A stretch of 64,000 nt of DNA, from the NCBI RefSeq assembly GCF_034093315.1, contig NZ_CP139300.1, positions 1,116,001 to 1,180,000 on the forward strand. The letters run 5' to 3'. Made by a program: the position numbers and the translations under genes. Source of the stretch: Prochlorococcus sp. MIT 1314. GTDB taxonomy: Bacteria; Cyanobacteriota; Cyanobacteriia; PCC-6307; Cyanobiaceae. Of the stretch, positions 18,392-28,336 are shown in pieces (position 1 is the first letter of the stretch; the number at the start of each line of letters is the position of its first letter). The notes beneath the pieces are model-generated. The model worked only from the letters and a program-made list of their open reading frames with translations, was not told the origin of the DNA and did no database searches.

Positions 18392-19750
18392 ATGCCAAAT
18401 CTTATAAAAGAAAATATTCAAAAAACCAGTAATAATTCTTCTCGCAGCATCAAAAAATTATTAAAACAAAGATCTCTCGTAGTTGTATTTTCGCTCTTAT
18501 TAACAGGTTTAGGAGCTTCAATTACAAGCATATTTTTTAAAACTGGAATCTATTTTATTAACAATTGGAGATTAGCACTTTTAGACCAATTGCCGTCTAT
18601 AGCAGTATTACCAATTTTTGGAGCTTTAGGAGGAGCCATTGCGGGATATTTGATCAAAAATATTGCACCTGCAGCAAAAGGTTCAGGGGTTAGTCAAATC
18701 ATGGGTTTCTTAAGGCATAAAAAAGTGCCAATGAATTTAAAAGTAGGATTAGTAAAGCTAATATCAGGAATTATCGCTATTGGTAGTGGATTCCCCTTAG
18801 GTCCAGAGGGTCCATCGGTTCAAATGGGAGGATCAGTTGCTTGGCAAATGGCCAAATGGCTCAAAGCTCCTACAGCTTTCAGAAGAGTAATAGTAGCAGC
18901 AGGTGGTGGTGCTGGAATAGCTGCAGTATTTAGCGCTCCATTAGGAGGGTTTGTTTATGCAATAGAAGAGCTATTAAACTCTGCTAGACCAGTAATTTTA
19001 CTATTAGTAGTAATTACAACTTTCATTGCAGATTCATCCGCTGATATTATTCAAGCCTTGGGTTTAGATCCTAAAGCAGGAGGCTTTGATTTTAACCTTG
19101 GATTTTTGATTCAAAAAGAATATGACCCATCAGTTTTTTTCTTACCTATAGATTTTATTTACCTCGTTTTACTAGGAATAATTATTGGGATTTTTGCAGA
19201 ATTATACAGCCGATATGTTTTGTTAATGCAAAATCTTGGAAAAAAGTGGTATAAAAATAAATTTGTTTTAAAAATGAGTATCTGTGGGCTTATTTTAGGA
19301 AGTATCTATTCTTTTTTACCCAGTACATTTCATAATTTAGATGAATTGCAGAAAATAATAGCTGAGCAAAATACAAGTATTGGAATTGCTTTTTTAGCAG
19401 TTTTAGTATTATTTATCACGACAGGTTTAGCTGCAGCATCTGGAGCTCCTGGAGGATTGTTCTATCCAATGCTTACTTTAGGAGGGGCAATAGGACTAAT
19501 AATGGGGAACTGGGTAGAAATTGCAACAGGACATGCACCAAGTACATACATTTTTGCGGGAATGGGAGCTTTCGTAGCAGGATGTTCGCGAACACCAATA
19601 ACAGCTATGTTTTTAGCTTTTGCCTTAACAAAAAATTTATTAATAATGAAGCCTGTCTTAATAAGCTGCATTGCAAGCTTCTTGATAGCAAGAGCATTTA
19701 ATGAAGAATCAATTTATGAAAGACAAATACAAATAGAATTAGAAGACTAA
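18392..19750 (+). CDS. ClC-family chloride channel or Cl-/H+ antiporter
   Basis: A 452-residue polytopic membrane protein with the ClC signatures: GSGFPLGPEGPSVQMGG, containing the gating glutamate in GPEGP (usually GREGP), and the later GAPGGLFYPMLTLGG. The long hydrophobic N-terminal half, repeated inverted topology and absence of C-terminal CBS domains match bacterial ClC proteins. Presence of the gating Glu fits an antiporter, but the proton glutamate was not assigned. The frame can also open at 18392 only; ATG there is 9 nt after acnB. The role would be anion or pH homeostasis. Confidence 0.9.
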   Translation: MPNLIKENIQKTSNNSSRSIKKLLKQRSLVVVFSLLLTGLGASITSIFFKTGIYFINNWRLALLDQLPSIAVLPIFGALGGAIAGYLIKNIAPAAKGSGVSQIMGFLRHKKVPMNLKVGLVKLISGIIAIGSGFPLGPEGPSVQMGGSVAWQMAKWLKAPTAFRRVIVAAGGGAGIAAVFSAPLGGFVYAIEELLNSARPVILLLVVITTFIADSSADIIQALGLDPKAGGFDFNLGFLIQKEYDPSVFFLPIDFIYLVLLGIIIGIFAELYSRYVLLMQNLGKKWYKNKFVLKMSICGLILGSIYSFLPSTFHNLDELQKIIAEQNTSIGIAFLAVLVLFITTGLAAASGAPGGLFYPMLTLGGAIGLIMGNWVEIATGHAPSTYIFAGMGAFVAGCSRTPITAMFLAFALTKNLLIMKPVLISCIASFLIARAFNEESIYERQIQIELED

Positions 19751-19760
19751 AAAATTATTT

Positions 19761-20615
19761 TCAATCAAAAACAGCAGTTTTTTTGTTATAAACAAATACT
19801 TGATGATTTAGGTGTAATCTAACCGCTCTTGCTAGAGCTATTCTTTCAATATCTCTTCCTTTTCTAATCAAGTCATCAACTTCATCCCTATGACTTACAT
19901 TAACTGTGCATTGCTCTATTATCGGACCTTCATCAAGATCTTCAGTAACATAGTGAGCTGTAGCACCGATTAATTTAACACCTCTCTTCCATGCTCGATG
20001 ATATGGTTGCCCGCCCTTAAATGCAGGTAAGAAAGAATGATGAATATTGATTATTGAAGAAAACTTTTTTAAAAAAGAGTCACTTAAAATTTGCATATAT
20101 TTGGCTAATACAACAAGATCAATTGCATATTCTTTTAGTAAACTTAAAAATTGATCTTCAACAATAGATTTATCAATATTAAAGGTATCAATATGTACAA
20201 ATTTTGCATTAAAGTCATTTGCAATATTTTCAAGATCAGAATGATTTGAAATTATTAATGGCACTTTCATTTTGAGTTCACCATTTCTTACTCGCCAAAG
20301 TAAATCAATCAAACAATGATTTTGTTTGCTCACGAAAATAGCAACATTTGGAATTTCATCAGAATAATTTACGTTAAATTTTCCATTTACTTCATCTGAA
20401 ATTTTTTCAAATTCTTTATAAATTTCGTCTCTATTAAAAGATGCATTTTTACTATTCCATTCAATTCGACTAAGAAATAAACCTGCGTCTTGATCTGTAT
20501 GATGATCAGAATGTTTTATGTTACCGCCGTAATTTGAAATCCAACTTGTAAGTAAACTTACAAGGCCAGGACGATCGGGGCAAACAATTTTTAATATAAT
20601 TGAAGGATGTTCCAA
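19761..20615 (-). CDS. purU: Formyltetrahydrofolate deformylase
   Basis: Hydrolyses 10-formyl-THF to formate and THF, balancing one-carbon pools and supplying formate for purine synthesis. The 284 residues comprise an N-terminal ACT domain (about 1-80, starting SIILKIVCPDRPGLV) and a formyltransferase-like domain with NIHHSFLPAFKGG and the catalytic Asp in EDLDEGPI. The ACT domain distinguishes PurU from GAR transformylase PurN. Initiation must be at TTG (20615): an in-frame stop lies six codons upstream with no ATG or GTG between. Convergent with the ClC gene, 10 bp apart. Confidence 0.95.
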   Translation of the reverse strand: MEHPSIILKIVCPDRPGLVSLLTSWISNYGGNIKHSDHHTDQDAGLFLSRIEWNSKNASFNRDEIYKEFEKISDEVNGKFNVNYSDEIPNVAIFVSKQNHCLIDLLWRVRNGELKMKVPLIISNHSDLENIANDFNAKFVHIDTFNIDKSIVEDQFLSLLKEYAIDLVVLAKYMQILSDSFLKKFSSIINIHHSFLPAFKGGQPYHRAWKRGVKLIGATAHYVTEDLDEGPIIEQCTVNVSHRDEVDDLIRKGRDIERIALARAVRLHLNHQVFVYNKKTAVFD

Positions 20616-20663
20616 AAAATCTTTAACTATTTAGTCAAATAATCAAGTATTTCTAATATATCA

Positions 20664-21746
20664 ATGAAAGGCTTAAAAGAAAATTTTCAAAAAGCACACA
20701 TACTTGTCATTGGATCAGGAATTATAGGAAAATTTAACGCTTTAGAATTATCAGAATTGGGTTTTCAGATAACTATGATAGATCCAACTCAAGATAAAAA
20801 TAGTAGCAATGCAGCATTAGGATTACTAATGGGAAATATGTATCAAAAAAGGAAAGGTAGAAGTTGGTATCTAAGGCAACAAAGCATAGAATTATGGCCA
20901 AAATGGTTAAAACACCTGCAAGAATTTAATAAAGCATTAAATATTGAAAAGCCATTAATTCAACTAACTACAAATGAAGAAACGTTTAAAAAATTAGAGA
21001 AATTTGTTAATGAAACTAACGATCAAAACTTAAAAATTTTAGAAAAAGACTCAATTATTATTGAAAATATAAATAAAGCTTTTCAAACAAGAAATATAAA
21101 AGGGATTGTCTCAAACAAAGATGGAAGAATAAATGCTCAAAATTTACTGAAGACATTAGATACCTATCTAAAAAATAAAAAAGTAAATTTCTTAAAAGAC
21201 AAAATAATAAAAATTAGAAAATCAAACAAGCATTGGATTGCTACATCTAAAACAAAAAAAGAGATCAAGTCTGACGTAATTATTTTATGTAATTCTCTCA
21301 ATACAATTGATTTGATAGATAACCTATCTCACAACATCAAATTAAAACCCGTATTGGGACAAGCTATAGAAGTTAGTGTCAATGATGCAGAAGTTGATTT
21401 ATTATCACTTCCAAAACAGTTCAATATTAATGGCAAAAATATAATTCCCATATCAAAAAATAAAATTATTATTGGTTCAACTGACGAATACAGTACTAAA
21501 CCAGAAGAAAATATATTCGGGAAACTCACAAATTTTGTTGAAAAAAAACCAACTTGGCTTATCAAAGGAAAAATTATAAAACAATGGTCTGGAATAAGGT
21601 CAAGACCAGATGGTGAACCATCTCCAATAATGAAAAATTTGGGAGATGGACTGATTATATGTACAGGTTTTTATAAAAATGGTATTTTACTTGCGCCAGC
21701 TTGTTCTAAATGGGTTTCTAATGAAATTAAAAATTTCTTTTCCTAA
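20664..21746 (+). CDS. FAD-dependent DAO-family oxidoreductase
   Basis: A 360-residue flavoprotein of the D-amino acid/glycine oxidase fold. The Rossmann dinucleotide-binding motif [20 protein letters not shown] is near residues 11-30, and the C-terminal [15 protein letters not shown] plus [12 protein letters not shown] matches the FAD/substrate region of this superfamily. The substrate is unknown; glycine oxidase ThiO and other small amine oxidases are possible, and no thi genes adjoin it. It is lysine- and asparagine-rich, like its surroundings. It shares a 48-bp divergent gap with purU and overlaps the end of dnaK by 4 bp. Confidence 0.8.
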   Translation: MKGLKENFQKAHILVIGSGIIGKFNALELSELGFQITMIDPTQDKNSSNAALGLLMGNMYQKRKGRSWYLRQQSIELWPKWLKHLQEFNKALNIEKPLIQLTTNEETFKKLEKFVNETNDQNLKILEKDSIIIENINKAFQTRNIKGIVSNKDGRINAQNLLKTLDTYLKNKKVNFLKDKIIKIRKSNKHWIATSKTKKEIKSDVIILCNSLNTIDLIDNLSHNIKLKPVLGQAIEVSVNDAEVDLLSLPKQFNINGKNIIPISKNKIIIGSTDEYSTKPEENIFGKLTNFVEKKPTWLIKGKIIKQWSGIRSRPDGEPSPIMKNLGDGLIICTGFYKNGILLAPACSKWVSNEIKNFFS

Positions 21747-23680
21747 TCTTTTGATTCGGTAAAGTCTGCATCAATTACATCATCTCCACCTTTATCACTT
21801 GATTCAGTCTGATCAGGACCGCTCGCTGAACCAGGTGTTGGAGGCTGATTACCTGGCTGCTGATAAACAGATGAACCGACTGCATATAGTTCTTGTTGAA
21901 GCTCTTCAAGGAGTTTTTTCATTGATTCATAGTCCTCTTTTGAGGTTGCCTCTTTTAGAGCATTGCTTTTTTCTTCAACCTTAGACTTTGCTTCTGCATC
22001 AATTTTATCTCCCAGCTCACCAAGTTGCTTTTCTGTCTGATACACGAGTGTTTCAGCTTGGTTCTTTAAATCAATTTTTTCTCTTTTTTCTTTATCTGCT
22101 GATGCATTAGATTCTGCATCTTTAACCATTTTTTCAACCTCGTTATCAGATAAAGTAGAGGCCCCAGTGATAGAAATACTTTGCTCTTTACCACTCCCTT
22201 TATCTTTAGCCGTAACACTAAGAATACCGTTAGCATCGATATCGAATGTCACTTCAATTTGAGGAACACCCCTTGGTGCTGATGGAATACCATCTAATCT
22301 AAAAGTTCCTAAACTTTTGTTATCAGATGCCATTTCTCTTTCACCCTGTAGTACATGTATTTCTACATTTGTTTGGCCGTCAACAGCAGTTGAATATGTC
22401 TCAGATTTCTTCGTAGGAACTGTAGTATTTCTATTTATCATTTTTGTCATAACCCCACCTAAAGTTTCAACACCTAAAGAAAGCGGAGTAACATCAAGCA
22501 ACAATATATCTTTAACTTCACCTGCTAAAACTCCTCCTTGAATAGCTGCTCCTACAGCAACTACTTCATCAGGATTAACAGTTTGATTTGGTTCCTTACC
22601 TATTATTTTTTTTACTAAATCTAAAATTGCAGGTATCCTGGATGATCCTCCAACCATTACAACCTCATCAATTTCACTAGTAGAAATTTTTGCATCACTT
22701 ATAGCTCTCTCAACTGGGGTTTTACACCTATCAATTAAAGAAGCGGCTAATTCCTCAAATTTTGCTCGAGTTAGATTCAAATCCAAATGTTTTGGACCTT
22801 CAGGTGTCGCTGTGATAAACGGCAAATTTATTTCACTTTGCGTAGCATTTGAAAGCTCAATTTTTGCTTTTTCTGCTGCTTCAGTAAGTCGTTGTAAAGC
22901 CTGCTTATCTTGTCTAAGGTCAATTCCCTCATTTGTTTTAAAAGTACTTGCTAAATGATCTACGATACACCTATCAAAATCGTCACCACCTAAATGTGTA
23001 TCTCCCGATGTAGATAAAACTTCAGTTACCCCATCACCAGCTTCAATAACTGAGACGTCAAATGTTCCTCCACCAAGATCAAATACAAGAATTTTTTCAT
23101 TTTCTTTATCCAAACCATATGCTAAAGCTGCAGCGGTTGGCTCATTGACGATTCTAAGAACTTCTAAACCTGCAATCTTCCCTGCATCTTTTGTTGCCTG
23201 TCGCTGAGAGTCATTAAAATAAGCTGGAACAGTAATTACAGCTTGTGTCACTTTTTCACCAAGATATTTACCTGCATCATCCGCTAACTTTCTTAAAACT
23301 TGAGAACTTACCTCTTCAGGGGAAAACTGCTTATCCAAAATAGGACACTTTAATTTGACACTAGAACCAGATTTTTCAACAGAATAACTAACTTCTTTAG
23401 ATTCTTCATTTACCTCATCAACTCTTCTACCAACAAAACGCTTTGCAGAATAAAAAGTGTTTTCAGGGTTCATAACAGCTTGTCTTTTCGCAATCTGTCC
23501 AACGAGCTGATCTTGATTTTTTGTATATGCAACAACTGATGGAGTAGTTCTGAAACCCTCAGCATTTGCTATTACAGTAGGTTTACCACCTTCCATTACA
23601 GCGACACAACTATTAGTTGTTCCTAAATCGATTCCTACAACCTTCCCCATGGATAAATTTTCATATTTTATATTCTCCAT
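21743..23680 (-). CDS. dnaK: Molecular chaperone DnaK (Hsp70)
   Basis: ATP-driven chaperone that binds exposed hydrophobic peptides with DnaJ and GrpE. The nucleotide-binding domain (about 10-390) has [17 protein letters not shown], the [14 protein letters not shown] phosphate loop and VGGSSRIPA; the substrate domain and lid follow, ending in a Gly/Pro/Gln linker and [10 protein letters not shown]. The true start may be the second ATG at 23650, giving the usual [10 protein letters not shown] and 635 residues. Multiple dnaK copies are normal in cyanobacteria; the C-terminal DVIDADF suggests the major bacterial form. grpE-dnaJ lie about 33 kb away. No CIRCE-like element is visible upstream. Confidence 0.97.
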   Translation of the reverse strand: MENIKYENLSMGKVVGIDLGTTNSCVAVMEGGKPTVIANAEGFRTTPSVVAYTKNQDQLVGQIAKRQAVMNPENTFYSAKRFVGRRVDEVNEESKEVSYSVEKSGSSVKLKCPILDKQFSPEEVSSQVLRKLADDAGKYLGEKVTQAVITVPAYFNDSQRQATKDAGKIAGLEVLRIVNEPTAAALAYGLDKENEKILVFDLGGGTFDVSVIEAGDGVTEVLSTSGDTHLGGDDFDRCIVDHLASTFKTNEGIDLRQDKQALQRLTEAAEKAKIELSNATQSEINLPFITATPEGPKHLDLNLTRAKFEELAASLIDRCKTPVERAISDAKISTSEIDEVVMVGGSSRIPAILDLVKKIIGKEPNQTVNPDEVVAVGAAIQGGVLAGEVKDILLLDVTPLSLGVETLGGVMTKMINRNTTVPTKKSETYSTAVDGQTNVEIHVLQGEREMASDNKSLGTFRLDGIPSAPRGVPQIEVTFDIDANGILSVTAKDKGSGKEQSISITGASTLSDNEVEKMVKDAESNASADKEKREKIDLKNQAETLVYQTEKQLGELGDKIDAEAKSKVEEKSNALKEATSKEDYESMKKLLEELQQELYAVGSSVYQQPGNQPPTPGSASGPDQTESSDKGGDDVIDADFTESKD

Positions 23681-23766
23681 AATCGGTCATCAGGGTCATT
23701 ATTGTTACTTAAAGACGGGGTGTGGTTCCCGAACAGATCGTTATTTTTAAAGAAAAAATTCTAAAA

Positions 23767-24627
23767 ATGATTTCAAGTAAGACATCTTTTATTGCATTAA
23801 TCGGCAATCCAGTAAGCCATTCCTTATCACCGATTATGCAAAATGCTGCCCTTCAATATTTAGGCCTAGATTTAATTTATATTGCTATACCTTGTAAAGA
23901 TGAAGATCTAGAATTAGTTCTGAATTCTTTGAAAAAAATTAATTGCAAAGGTTTAAATATAACAATTCCCCATAAAGAAAAAGTATTTAACCTCTGTAGT
24001 GAAATTTCCCCTATTGCAAGCAAACTGAAAGCAATTAATACTCTAAAATTAAATTCTGAAAAAGAATGGAGCGCAACTAATACTGATGTAGAAGGATTTA
24101 TTTATCCGTTAAAAACATTAAACTTAACAAAAAAGCAATCGATTGTTCTTGGCTCCGGTGGCGCAGCAAGATCTGTTATTCAAGGATTAATAAATTTAAA
24201 TCTTTCAAAAATTTCCGTAGTATCACGGAACAAATCATCACTAAATGAATTAATAAAAAATTTTGAAAATCAAATAGAACTTCAGGGTTTATCAAATAAT
24301 GATAATCACGCTCAAAATTTAATTGAAGATGCAGATTTAATTGTAAATACAACACCAGTAGGAATGAAAACAACTAAACATGAAATGAATGTATTGCCAT
24401 ATGGGGAGTCTTTTTGGAGATCTCTTAACTCAAAAACAATTGTTTATGATTTAATCTACAATCCTGCTCCAACTCATCTATTGAAATTTAGCGCCAACAA
24501 AGGATGCATGACTATCGATGGTTTGCAAATGCTTATTGCTCAGGGATTGAAATCATTATCATTTTGGACAAATGGATTAGAAGTACCTTTTCATATTATG
24601 AATGACGCACTCAAAAATTATCTTTAA
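23767..24627 (+). CDS. aroE: Shikimate dehydrogenase
   Basis: NADPH-dependent reduction of 3-dehydroshikimate to shikimate. Motifs are the substrate-site SHSLSPIMQN at the N-terminus, NITIPHKEKV with the catalytic lysine, ATNTDVEGF with the conserved Asp, the NADP loop GSGGAARSVI, and the C-terminal DGLQMLIAQG. ATG at 23767 yields the standard start MISSKTSFIALIGNPVSHS (286 residues). The frame extends upstream to GTG 23722, but those 15 residues are not expected in the family. Divergent from dnaK. Confidence 0.96.
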   Translation: MISSKTSFIALIGNPVSHSLSPIMQNAALQYLGLDLIYIAIPCKDEDLELVLNSLKKINCKGLNITIPHKEKVFNLCSEISPIASKLKAINTLKLNSEKEWSATNTDVEGFIYPLKTLNLTKKQSIVLGSGGAARSVIQGLINLNLSKISVVSRNKSSLNELIKNFENQIELQGLSNNDNHAQNLIEDADLIVNTTPVGMKTTKHEMNVLPYGESFWRSLNSKTIVYDLIYNPAPTHLLKFSANKGCMTIDGLQMLIAQGLKSLSFWTNGLEVPFHIMNDALKNYL

Positions 24628-24662
24628 AATAAATGATGCTAATTTTAAAGGAACTGCACATC

Positions 24663-24736
24663 ATGATGTATCGTTAAAGATGAACAGACGCTCATTACAT
24701 CAATTTATGAGCCAAAGACCTTGTCTGATACTATGA
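24663..24736 (+). promoter_or_regulatory. Candidate upstream ORFs leading into rpsF
   Basis: Two short ORFs precede rpsF. The first, ATG ATG TAT CGT TAA (24663-24677), follows an AAAGGA sequence (24647-24652). The second, 24680-24736, would encode [18 protein letters not shown], and its TGA stop overlaps the rpsF ATG as ATGA. The order is visible in the sequence; translation or a regulatory role is inference. Ribosomal protein S6 genes in other bacteria have autoregulatory leaders, but I could not recognise that structure here. Confidence 0.3.
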
Positions 24737-25194
24737 ACGATCAACAATCTTATTACGAAACCATGTACATCCTCCGTCCAGATATTGCGGAAGATGAAGT
24801 AACTAATCACATTGATAAATACAATAAGCTTTTAGAAGAATTTGGCGGCACTATCCTCGATAGTCAAATGAGGGGTAAAAGAAGATTAGCCTATCCAATA
24901 ACAAAACATAGAGAAGGTATTTACGTCCAACTAAGTCATCAAGGAGATGGACAACATATTTTCAAAATTGAAAAAGCAATGAGACTTAGTGAAGATGTTA
25001 TAAGATATATGACCGTTAAACAAGAAGGACCTTTGCCAACTCCAAGACCCTCTACTAAGAGTTCAACTCAAACAGAAGATAAAGAAAATCCAGAAACTAA
25101 AGTTGAATCTAAAGAAAAACAACCAGTAGTAAGCACAGATACTTCAACTTCAGAAAAAGATGATACTGAAACCAAAAAAGATGCAGAAACTTAA
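24733..25194 (+). CDS. rpsF: 30S ribosomal protein S6
   Basis: Small-subunit protein that pairs with S18 on the 16S rRNA platform. The S6 core [11 protein letters not shown]...[10 protein letters not shown]...GIYVQL spans about residues 5-100 from the ATG at 24733. After it comes an acidic, Lys/Glu/Thr/Ser-rich tail of about 55 residues ([15 protein letters not shown] onward) that looks disordered; such tails occur in picocyanobacterial S6. An in-frame TTG at 24721 is less likely than ATG 24733. It stands alone here, without rpsR or rplI. It converges on argG, 3 bp away. Confidence 0.96.
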   Translation: MNDQQSYYETMYILRPDIAEDEVTNHIDKYNKLLEEFGGTILDSQMRGKRRLAYPITKHREGIYVQLSHQGDGQHIFKIEKAMRLSEDVIRYMTVKQEGPLPTPRPSTKSSTQTEDKENPETKVESKEKQPVVSTDTSTSEKDDTETKKDAET

Positions 25195-25197
25195 ATA

Positions 25198-26412
25198 TTA
25201 ATTTTTTGTTTTTGAATTTAACTCAGCCCATATTTTATTTGACATACCCCACATATAAATAAAACCCTCTGCTAAAGAATGATTAAAAACATCGTCTTTG
25301 GTATAAGTTGCCAAATCTTCCCTATAAAGTGAATTATTTTCCGAAGTTCTCCCAATTACTATTGCATTCCCCTTATGAAGTCTAATCTTTACTCTTCCAT
25401 TAACTGAAGTTTGAGTCGACGAAATAAATGCCTCTAAACTATCTTTAAGAGGTCCAAACCAAAAACCTTGATAGACTAGTTGACCCCATTTTTTTTCTAC
25501 TATTCCTTTAAAATCCACAACATCTGGGTTTAATGTAATGCTCTCTAATTCTTTATGAGCTTTTATTAAAAGCAAAAGACCTGGCGTTTCGTAAATCTCT
25601 CTACTTTTAATTCCTACTACTCGATCTTCAATCATATCTATTCTTCCAAAACCATGCGCACCTGAAAGATCATTAGCTTTTTGAATAATCTCTACTGGAG
25701 TTAAAAATTCATCATTAATTCCAACTGGAAATCCATTTTTAAAAACAATTTCTATATCTTGAGGAGAATCAGGTGAATTATCAATTGATGATGTCATTGT
25801 AAATATATCTTCAGGTGCTTCTTGCATTGGGTCTTCTAATATGCCCGCTTCAATACTCCTACCAAGTAAGTTAACGTCTATCGAATATGGTGACTTTTTT
25901 GATACTGGTGCAGGAATGCCAAATTTTTCTCCATATACTATTGCCTCTTCCCTACTCATATTCCACTCCCTAGCGGGAGTAATTATTTTCAAATCAGGAC
26001 CTAAAGCATTTATTGCTAAATCAAATCGAACTTGATCATTCCCTTTACCAGTACATCCATGAGCTACAGCATCAGCATTAATCTCTCTAGCAATATTCAC
26101 AAGATTTTCAGCAATTAAAGGCCTTGCAAGAGCAGTAGATAAAGGATATTTATCTAGATATAATGCGTTTGCTCTAATGGCTGGAAAAGCATATTTCTCA
26201 ACAAAACTATTAACTAAATTTCCAACAATTGATTTAGATGCACCAGAATTTAAAGCTTTTTGCCTTATGAGTTCTAAATCCTCCCCTTGTCCAAGATCTG
26301 CTACAAAAGTAACCACTTCTGAAATTCCATATTCATTCTTTAAATATGGAATACATACGCTAGTATCAACGCCACCAGAATAAGCTAGTACAACTTTTTT
26401 TACCTGCTGCAT
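25198..26412 (-). CDS. argG: Argininosuccinate synthase
   Basis: Joins citrulline and aspartate, with ATP, to form argininosuccinate in arginine synthesis. The N-terminal PP-loop AYSGGVDTS occupies residues 10-18. Other family segments are [26 protein letters not shown] and [16 protein letters not shown]. Length 404 is typical. The product is used by argininosuccinate lyase, encoded by argH at 52.8 kb in this window. Confidence 0.98.
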   Translation of the reverse strand: MQQVKKVVLAYSGGVDTSVCIPYLKNEYGISEVVTFVADLGQGEDLELIRQKALNSGASKSIVGNLVNSFVEKYAFPAIRANALYLDKYPLSTALARPLIAENLVNIAREINADAVAHGCTGKGNDQVRFDLAINALGPDLKIITPAREWNMSREEAIVYGEKFGIPAPVSKKSPYSIDVNLLGRSIEAGILEDPMQEAPEDIFTMTSSIDNSPDSPQDIEIVFKNGFPVGINDEFLTPVEIIQKANDLSGAHGFGRIDMIEDRVVGIKSREIYETPGLLLLIKAHKELESITLNPDVVDFKGIVEKKWGQLVYQGFWFGPLKDSLEAFISSTQTSVNGRVKIRLHKGNAIVIGRTSENNSLYREDLATYTKDDVFNHSLAEGFIYMWGMSNKIWAELNSKTKN

Positions 26413-26448
26413 TTAAATTTGCTCCATAAAATTTAAACTTTGACGTAA

Positions 26449-26643
26449 TTAAGAATTTGAAAACTTATTAAAAACTAATATTATTGTAACTAAAAGCGCT
26501 GGACCAAAAACTAGTAATAACAGAAGAAAGTTATTAATTAATAAAACATTGGGATTTAAGTATCCAATAAGTTTAAATAATCCAGACAATAACAATGAAA
26601 TTGACCAAATAAAAAAGAATTTTAAATTTCCTTTATCAAACAA
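26449..26643 (-). CDS. Small membrane protein of unknown function
   Basis: A 64-residue ORF with two strongly hydrophobic segments (about residues 9-27 and 38-58) joined by a short loop, and few charges. It starts with TTG and I see no clear ribosome-binding site. Its size, position between argG and the DUF3134 gene, and membrane character suggest a real small protein like those often found in picocyanobacteria. No family was recognised, and it could be spurious. Confidence 0.5.
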   Translation of the reverse strand: MFDKGNLKFFFIWSISLLLSGLFKLIGYLNPNVLLINNFLLLLLVFGPALLVTIILVFNKFSNS

Positions 26644-26696
26644 AGTTTTTCTAGTGCATCATTATGTATTATCTTATATGTAAAGCACAACGTTTA

Positions 26697-26978
26697 ATGG
26701 ACTCAAATAAACTAAAAATTAGGTTAGACGATATTTCTGAAGTTAATCCAGCTTTAACTTGTTATCACAGAGATGATCCAGCTCCAGTTTTGCCATTAAG
26801 AGATGAGCCAGATCTATTATCTTGGCTTGAAGATACAGGAAGGCTTATTGCTGAAAAAGAGGGAGATTCTCAAGAGATTAGCACAATAGAAGAAGAAGAA
26901 CTATCAGCTCTTATGGGAGAAAAAGAAGATTATAAAACTGAAGATGATCCTTCTTTAGAAGATGATTGGGAAGATTAA
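26697..26978 (+). CDS. DUF3134-like conserved cyanobacterial protein
   Basis: A 93-residue acidic soluble protein starting MDSNKLKIRLDDI. The central stretch NPALTCYHRDDPAPVLPLRDEPDLLSWLE with LPLRDEPDLL resembles the DUF3134 family found in cyanobacteria; the C-terminal third is almost all Asp/Glu. Function is unknown. ATG 26697 is preferred over the upstream in-frame ATG at 26664, whose extra residues are atypical. Its last 17 bp overlap the start of mraY, so translational coupling is likely. Confidence 0.72.
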   Translation: MDSNKLKIRLDDISEVNPALTCYHRDDPAPVLPLRDEPDLLSWLEDTGRLIAEKEGDSQEISTIEEEELSALMGEKEDYKTEDDPSLEDDWED

Positions 26979-28038
26979 CGCGTTTAACTTTAAATCATTA
27001 TTTATACTTAATACTCTAGCTTTAATAGTTACCTCTTATTTGTTTAATAGTTTTATTTTTGTAGGAGTCTATACATTATTTTTTTTTATTTCCTTACTTA
27101 TAACAAAGAATGGTTTAAAAATAATCCAAAATTGGAGTTTATTTCAAAACATTAGAACTAACGGACCTGTAAATCACTTCAAAAAAAGTAATACCCCTAC
27201 AATGGGCGGAATTTTTATAGTAGTCCCTTTTTTAATTTTGCTTTTAATCATAAATATAAATTCTGATTCACCAAAATTATTTCTTTTATTACTTACTGTT
27301 TTTGGTTTCTTCATTACAGGTTTTTTAGATGATTATTTGAGCATTAAAAACAAAGAAAATACTGGATTGAAATCAAAAGAAAAATTTATCCTACAAAGTA
27401 TCATCTCAATAATTTTTTTATTTTTAGCCTACGAAAAAGATTTAATAAGTCCATTTATTACAGTGTCTGACTCGTGGGGAATAAATATGAATATTTTCAT
27501 ATTTCCTATTTCTTTTTTAGTATTAGTTGGCCTAAGTAATTCAGTAAATTTGACTGATGGGCTAGATGGATTAGCAGCTGGATGTAGTGGAATTGTCTTT
27601 TATGGATTGGGAACAGAAATATTAATGAAACAACAGAAAGAACTTATTGTTTTTAGCATCTTATGCTATTCAATGTCTGGCATATGTTTAGGATTTCTCA
27701 AATATAATAGTTATCCTGCAAAAATATTTATGGGTGATACAGGATCTTTAACTATTGGAGCAATTCTGGGTTCTATAGCGTTATTGACCAATAGCGTTTT
27801 TACCTTATCTATTTTCTCAGGCATCTTCATTATTGAATCTTTATCAGTAATGATTCAAGTAGGGTTTTTTAAAATTACAAAAAAATTATTTCACAATGGG
27901 AAACGCATATTTTTAATGGCACCAATACACCATCATTTTGAACTCCTAGGAGTGAAAGAACAAAAAATAGTTGAAAATTTTTGGAAAATTAACATATTAC
28001 TAGTGATTTTAGGTATAGTTTTAAAAATTAATCTATAA
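26962..28038 (+). CDS. mraY: Phospho-N-acetylmuramoyl-pentapeptide transferase
   Basis: Integral membrane enzyme that forms lipid I from UDP-MurNAc-pentapeptide and undecaprenyl phosphate. About ten transmembrane segments are visible. Conserved loops are TPTMGG, the Asp pair in FLDDYLSIKN, NLTDGLDGLAAG, FMGDTGSL and the histidine loop APIHHHFE. Length 358 matches MraY. It is not in a mur cluster; murB and murC lie about 32 kb away. Overlaps the DUF3134 gene by 17 bp. Confidence 0.97.
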   Translation: MIGKINAFNFKSLFILNTLALIVTSYLFNSFIFVGVYTLFFFISLLITKNGLKIIQNWSLFQNIRTNGPVNHFKKSNTPTMGGIFIVVPFLILLLIININSDSPKLFLLLLTVFGFFITGFLDDYLSIKNKENTGLKSKEKFILQSIISIIFLFLAYEKDLISPFITVSDSWGINMNIFIFPISFLVLVGLSNSVNLTDGLDGLAAGCSGIVFYGLGTEILMKQQKELIVFSILCYSMSGICLGFLKYNSYPAKIFMGDTGSLTIGAILGSIALLTNSVFTLSIFSGIFIIESLSVMIQVGFFKITKKLFHNGKRIFLMAPIHHHFELLGVKEQKIVENFWKINILLVILGIVLKINL

Positions 28039-28048
28039 GGAATTCGTT

Positions 28049-28336
28049 ATGAGTTTTTTTACATGGAAAGATAATGGATTAACGAGCGACTGCTCTAGTC
28101 TTGATGCAATGGCATCAAGATTTGAAGAGACTGCTAATTTGATGAAAAAACTATCAAAAAAAGGGTTTAAACTAAAAAAAACAGATCAGAATCAACTAAT
28201 AATTCATACTGATCCTAAAGTGTTTGATCAATGGGGTTTTATAAGTGAAGAACTTCCATTTAAACAACTCTGTCTAATTCCTGATGAAGAATCATTGTTA
28301 GATCGTAAAAACTCTTCTTTAAGTATTGATAAATAA
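28049..28336 (+). CDS. Small conserved protein of unknown function
   Basis: A 95-residue ORF (MSFFTWKDNG...) 10 bp after mraY, with GGAATT ahead of its ATG. It has a central helix predicted from FEETANLMKKLSKKGF and then a compact segment ending KQLCLIPDEE. It looks like a normal soluble picocyanobacterial protein, but I recognise no domain. The last 109 bp (28228-28336) overlap the 3' end of the convergent glycosyltransferase gene, so one of the two C-terminal tails is probably a non-conserved extension. Confidence 0.6.
   Translation: MSFFTWKDNGLTSDCSSLDAMASRFEETANLMKKLSKKGFKLKKTDQNQLIIHTDPKVFDQWGFISEELPFKQLCLIPDEESLLDRKNSSLSIDK

Noticed and set aside
23681..23766. CIRCE operator upstream of dnaK
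   Set aside because: No TTAGCACTC/GAGTGCTAA inverted repeat is present on either strand.
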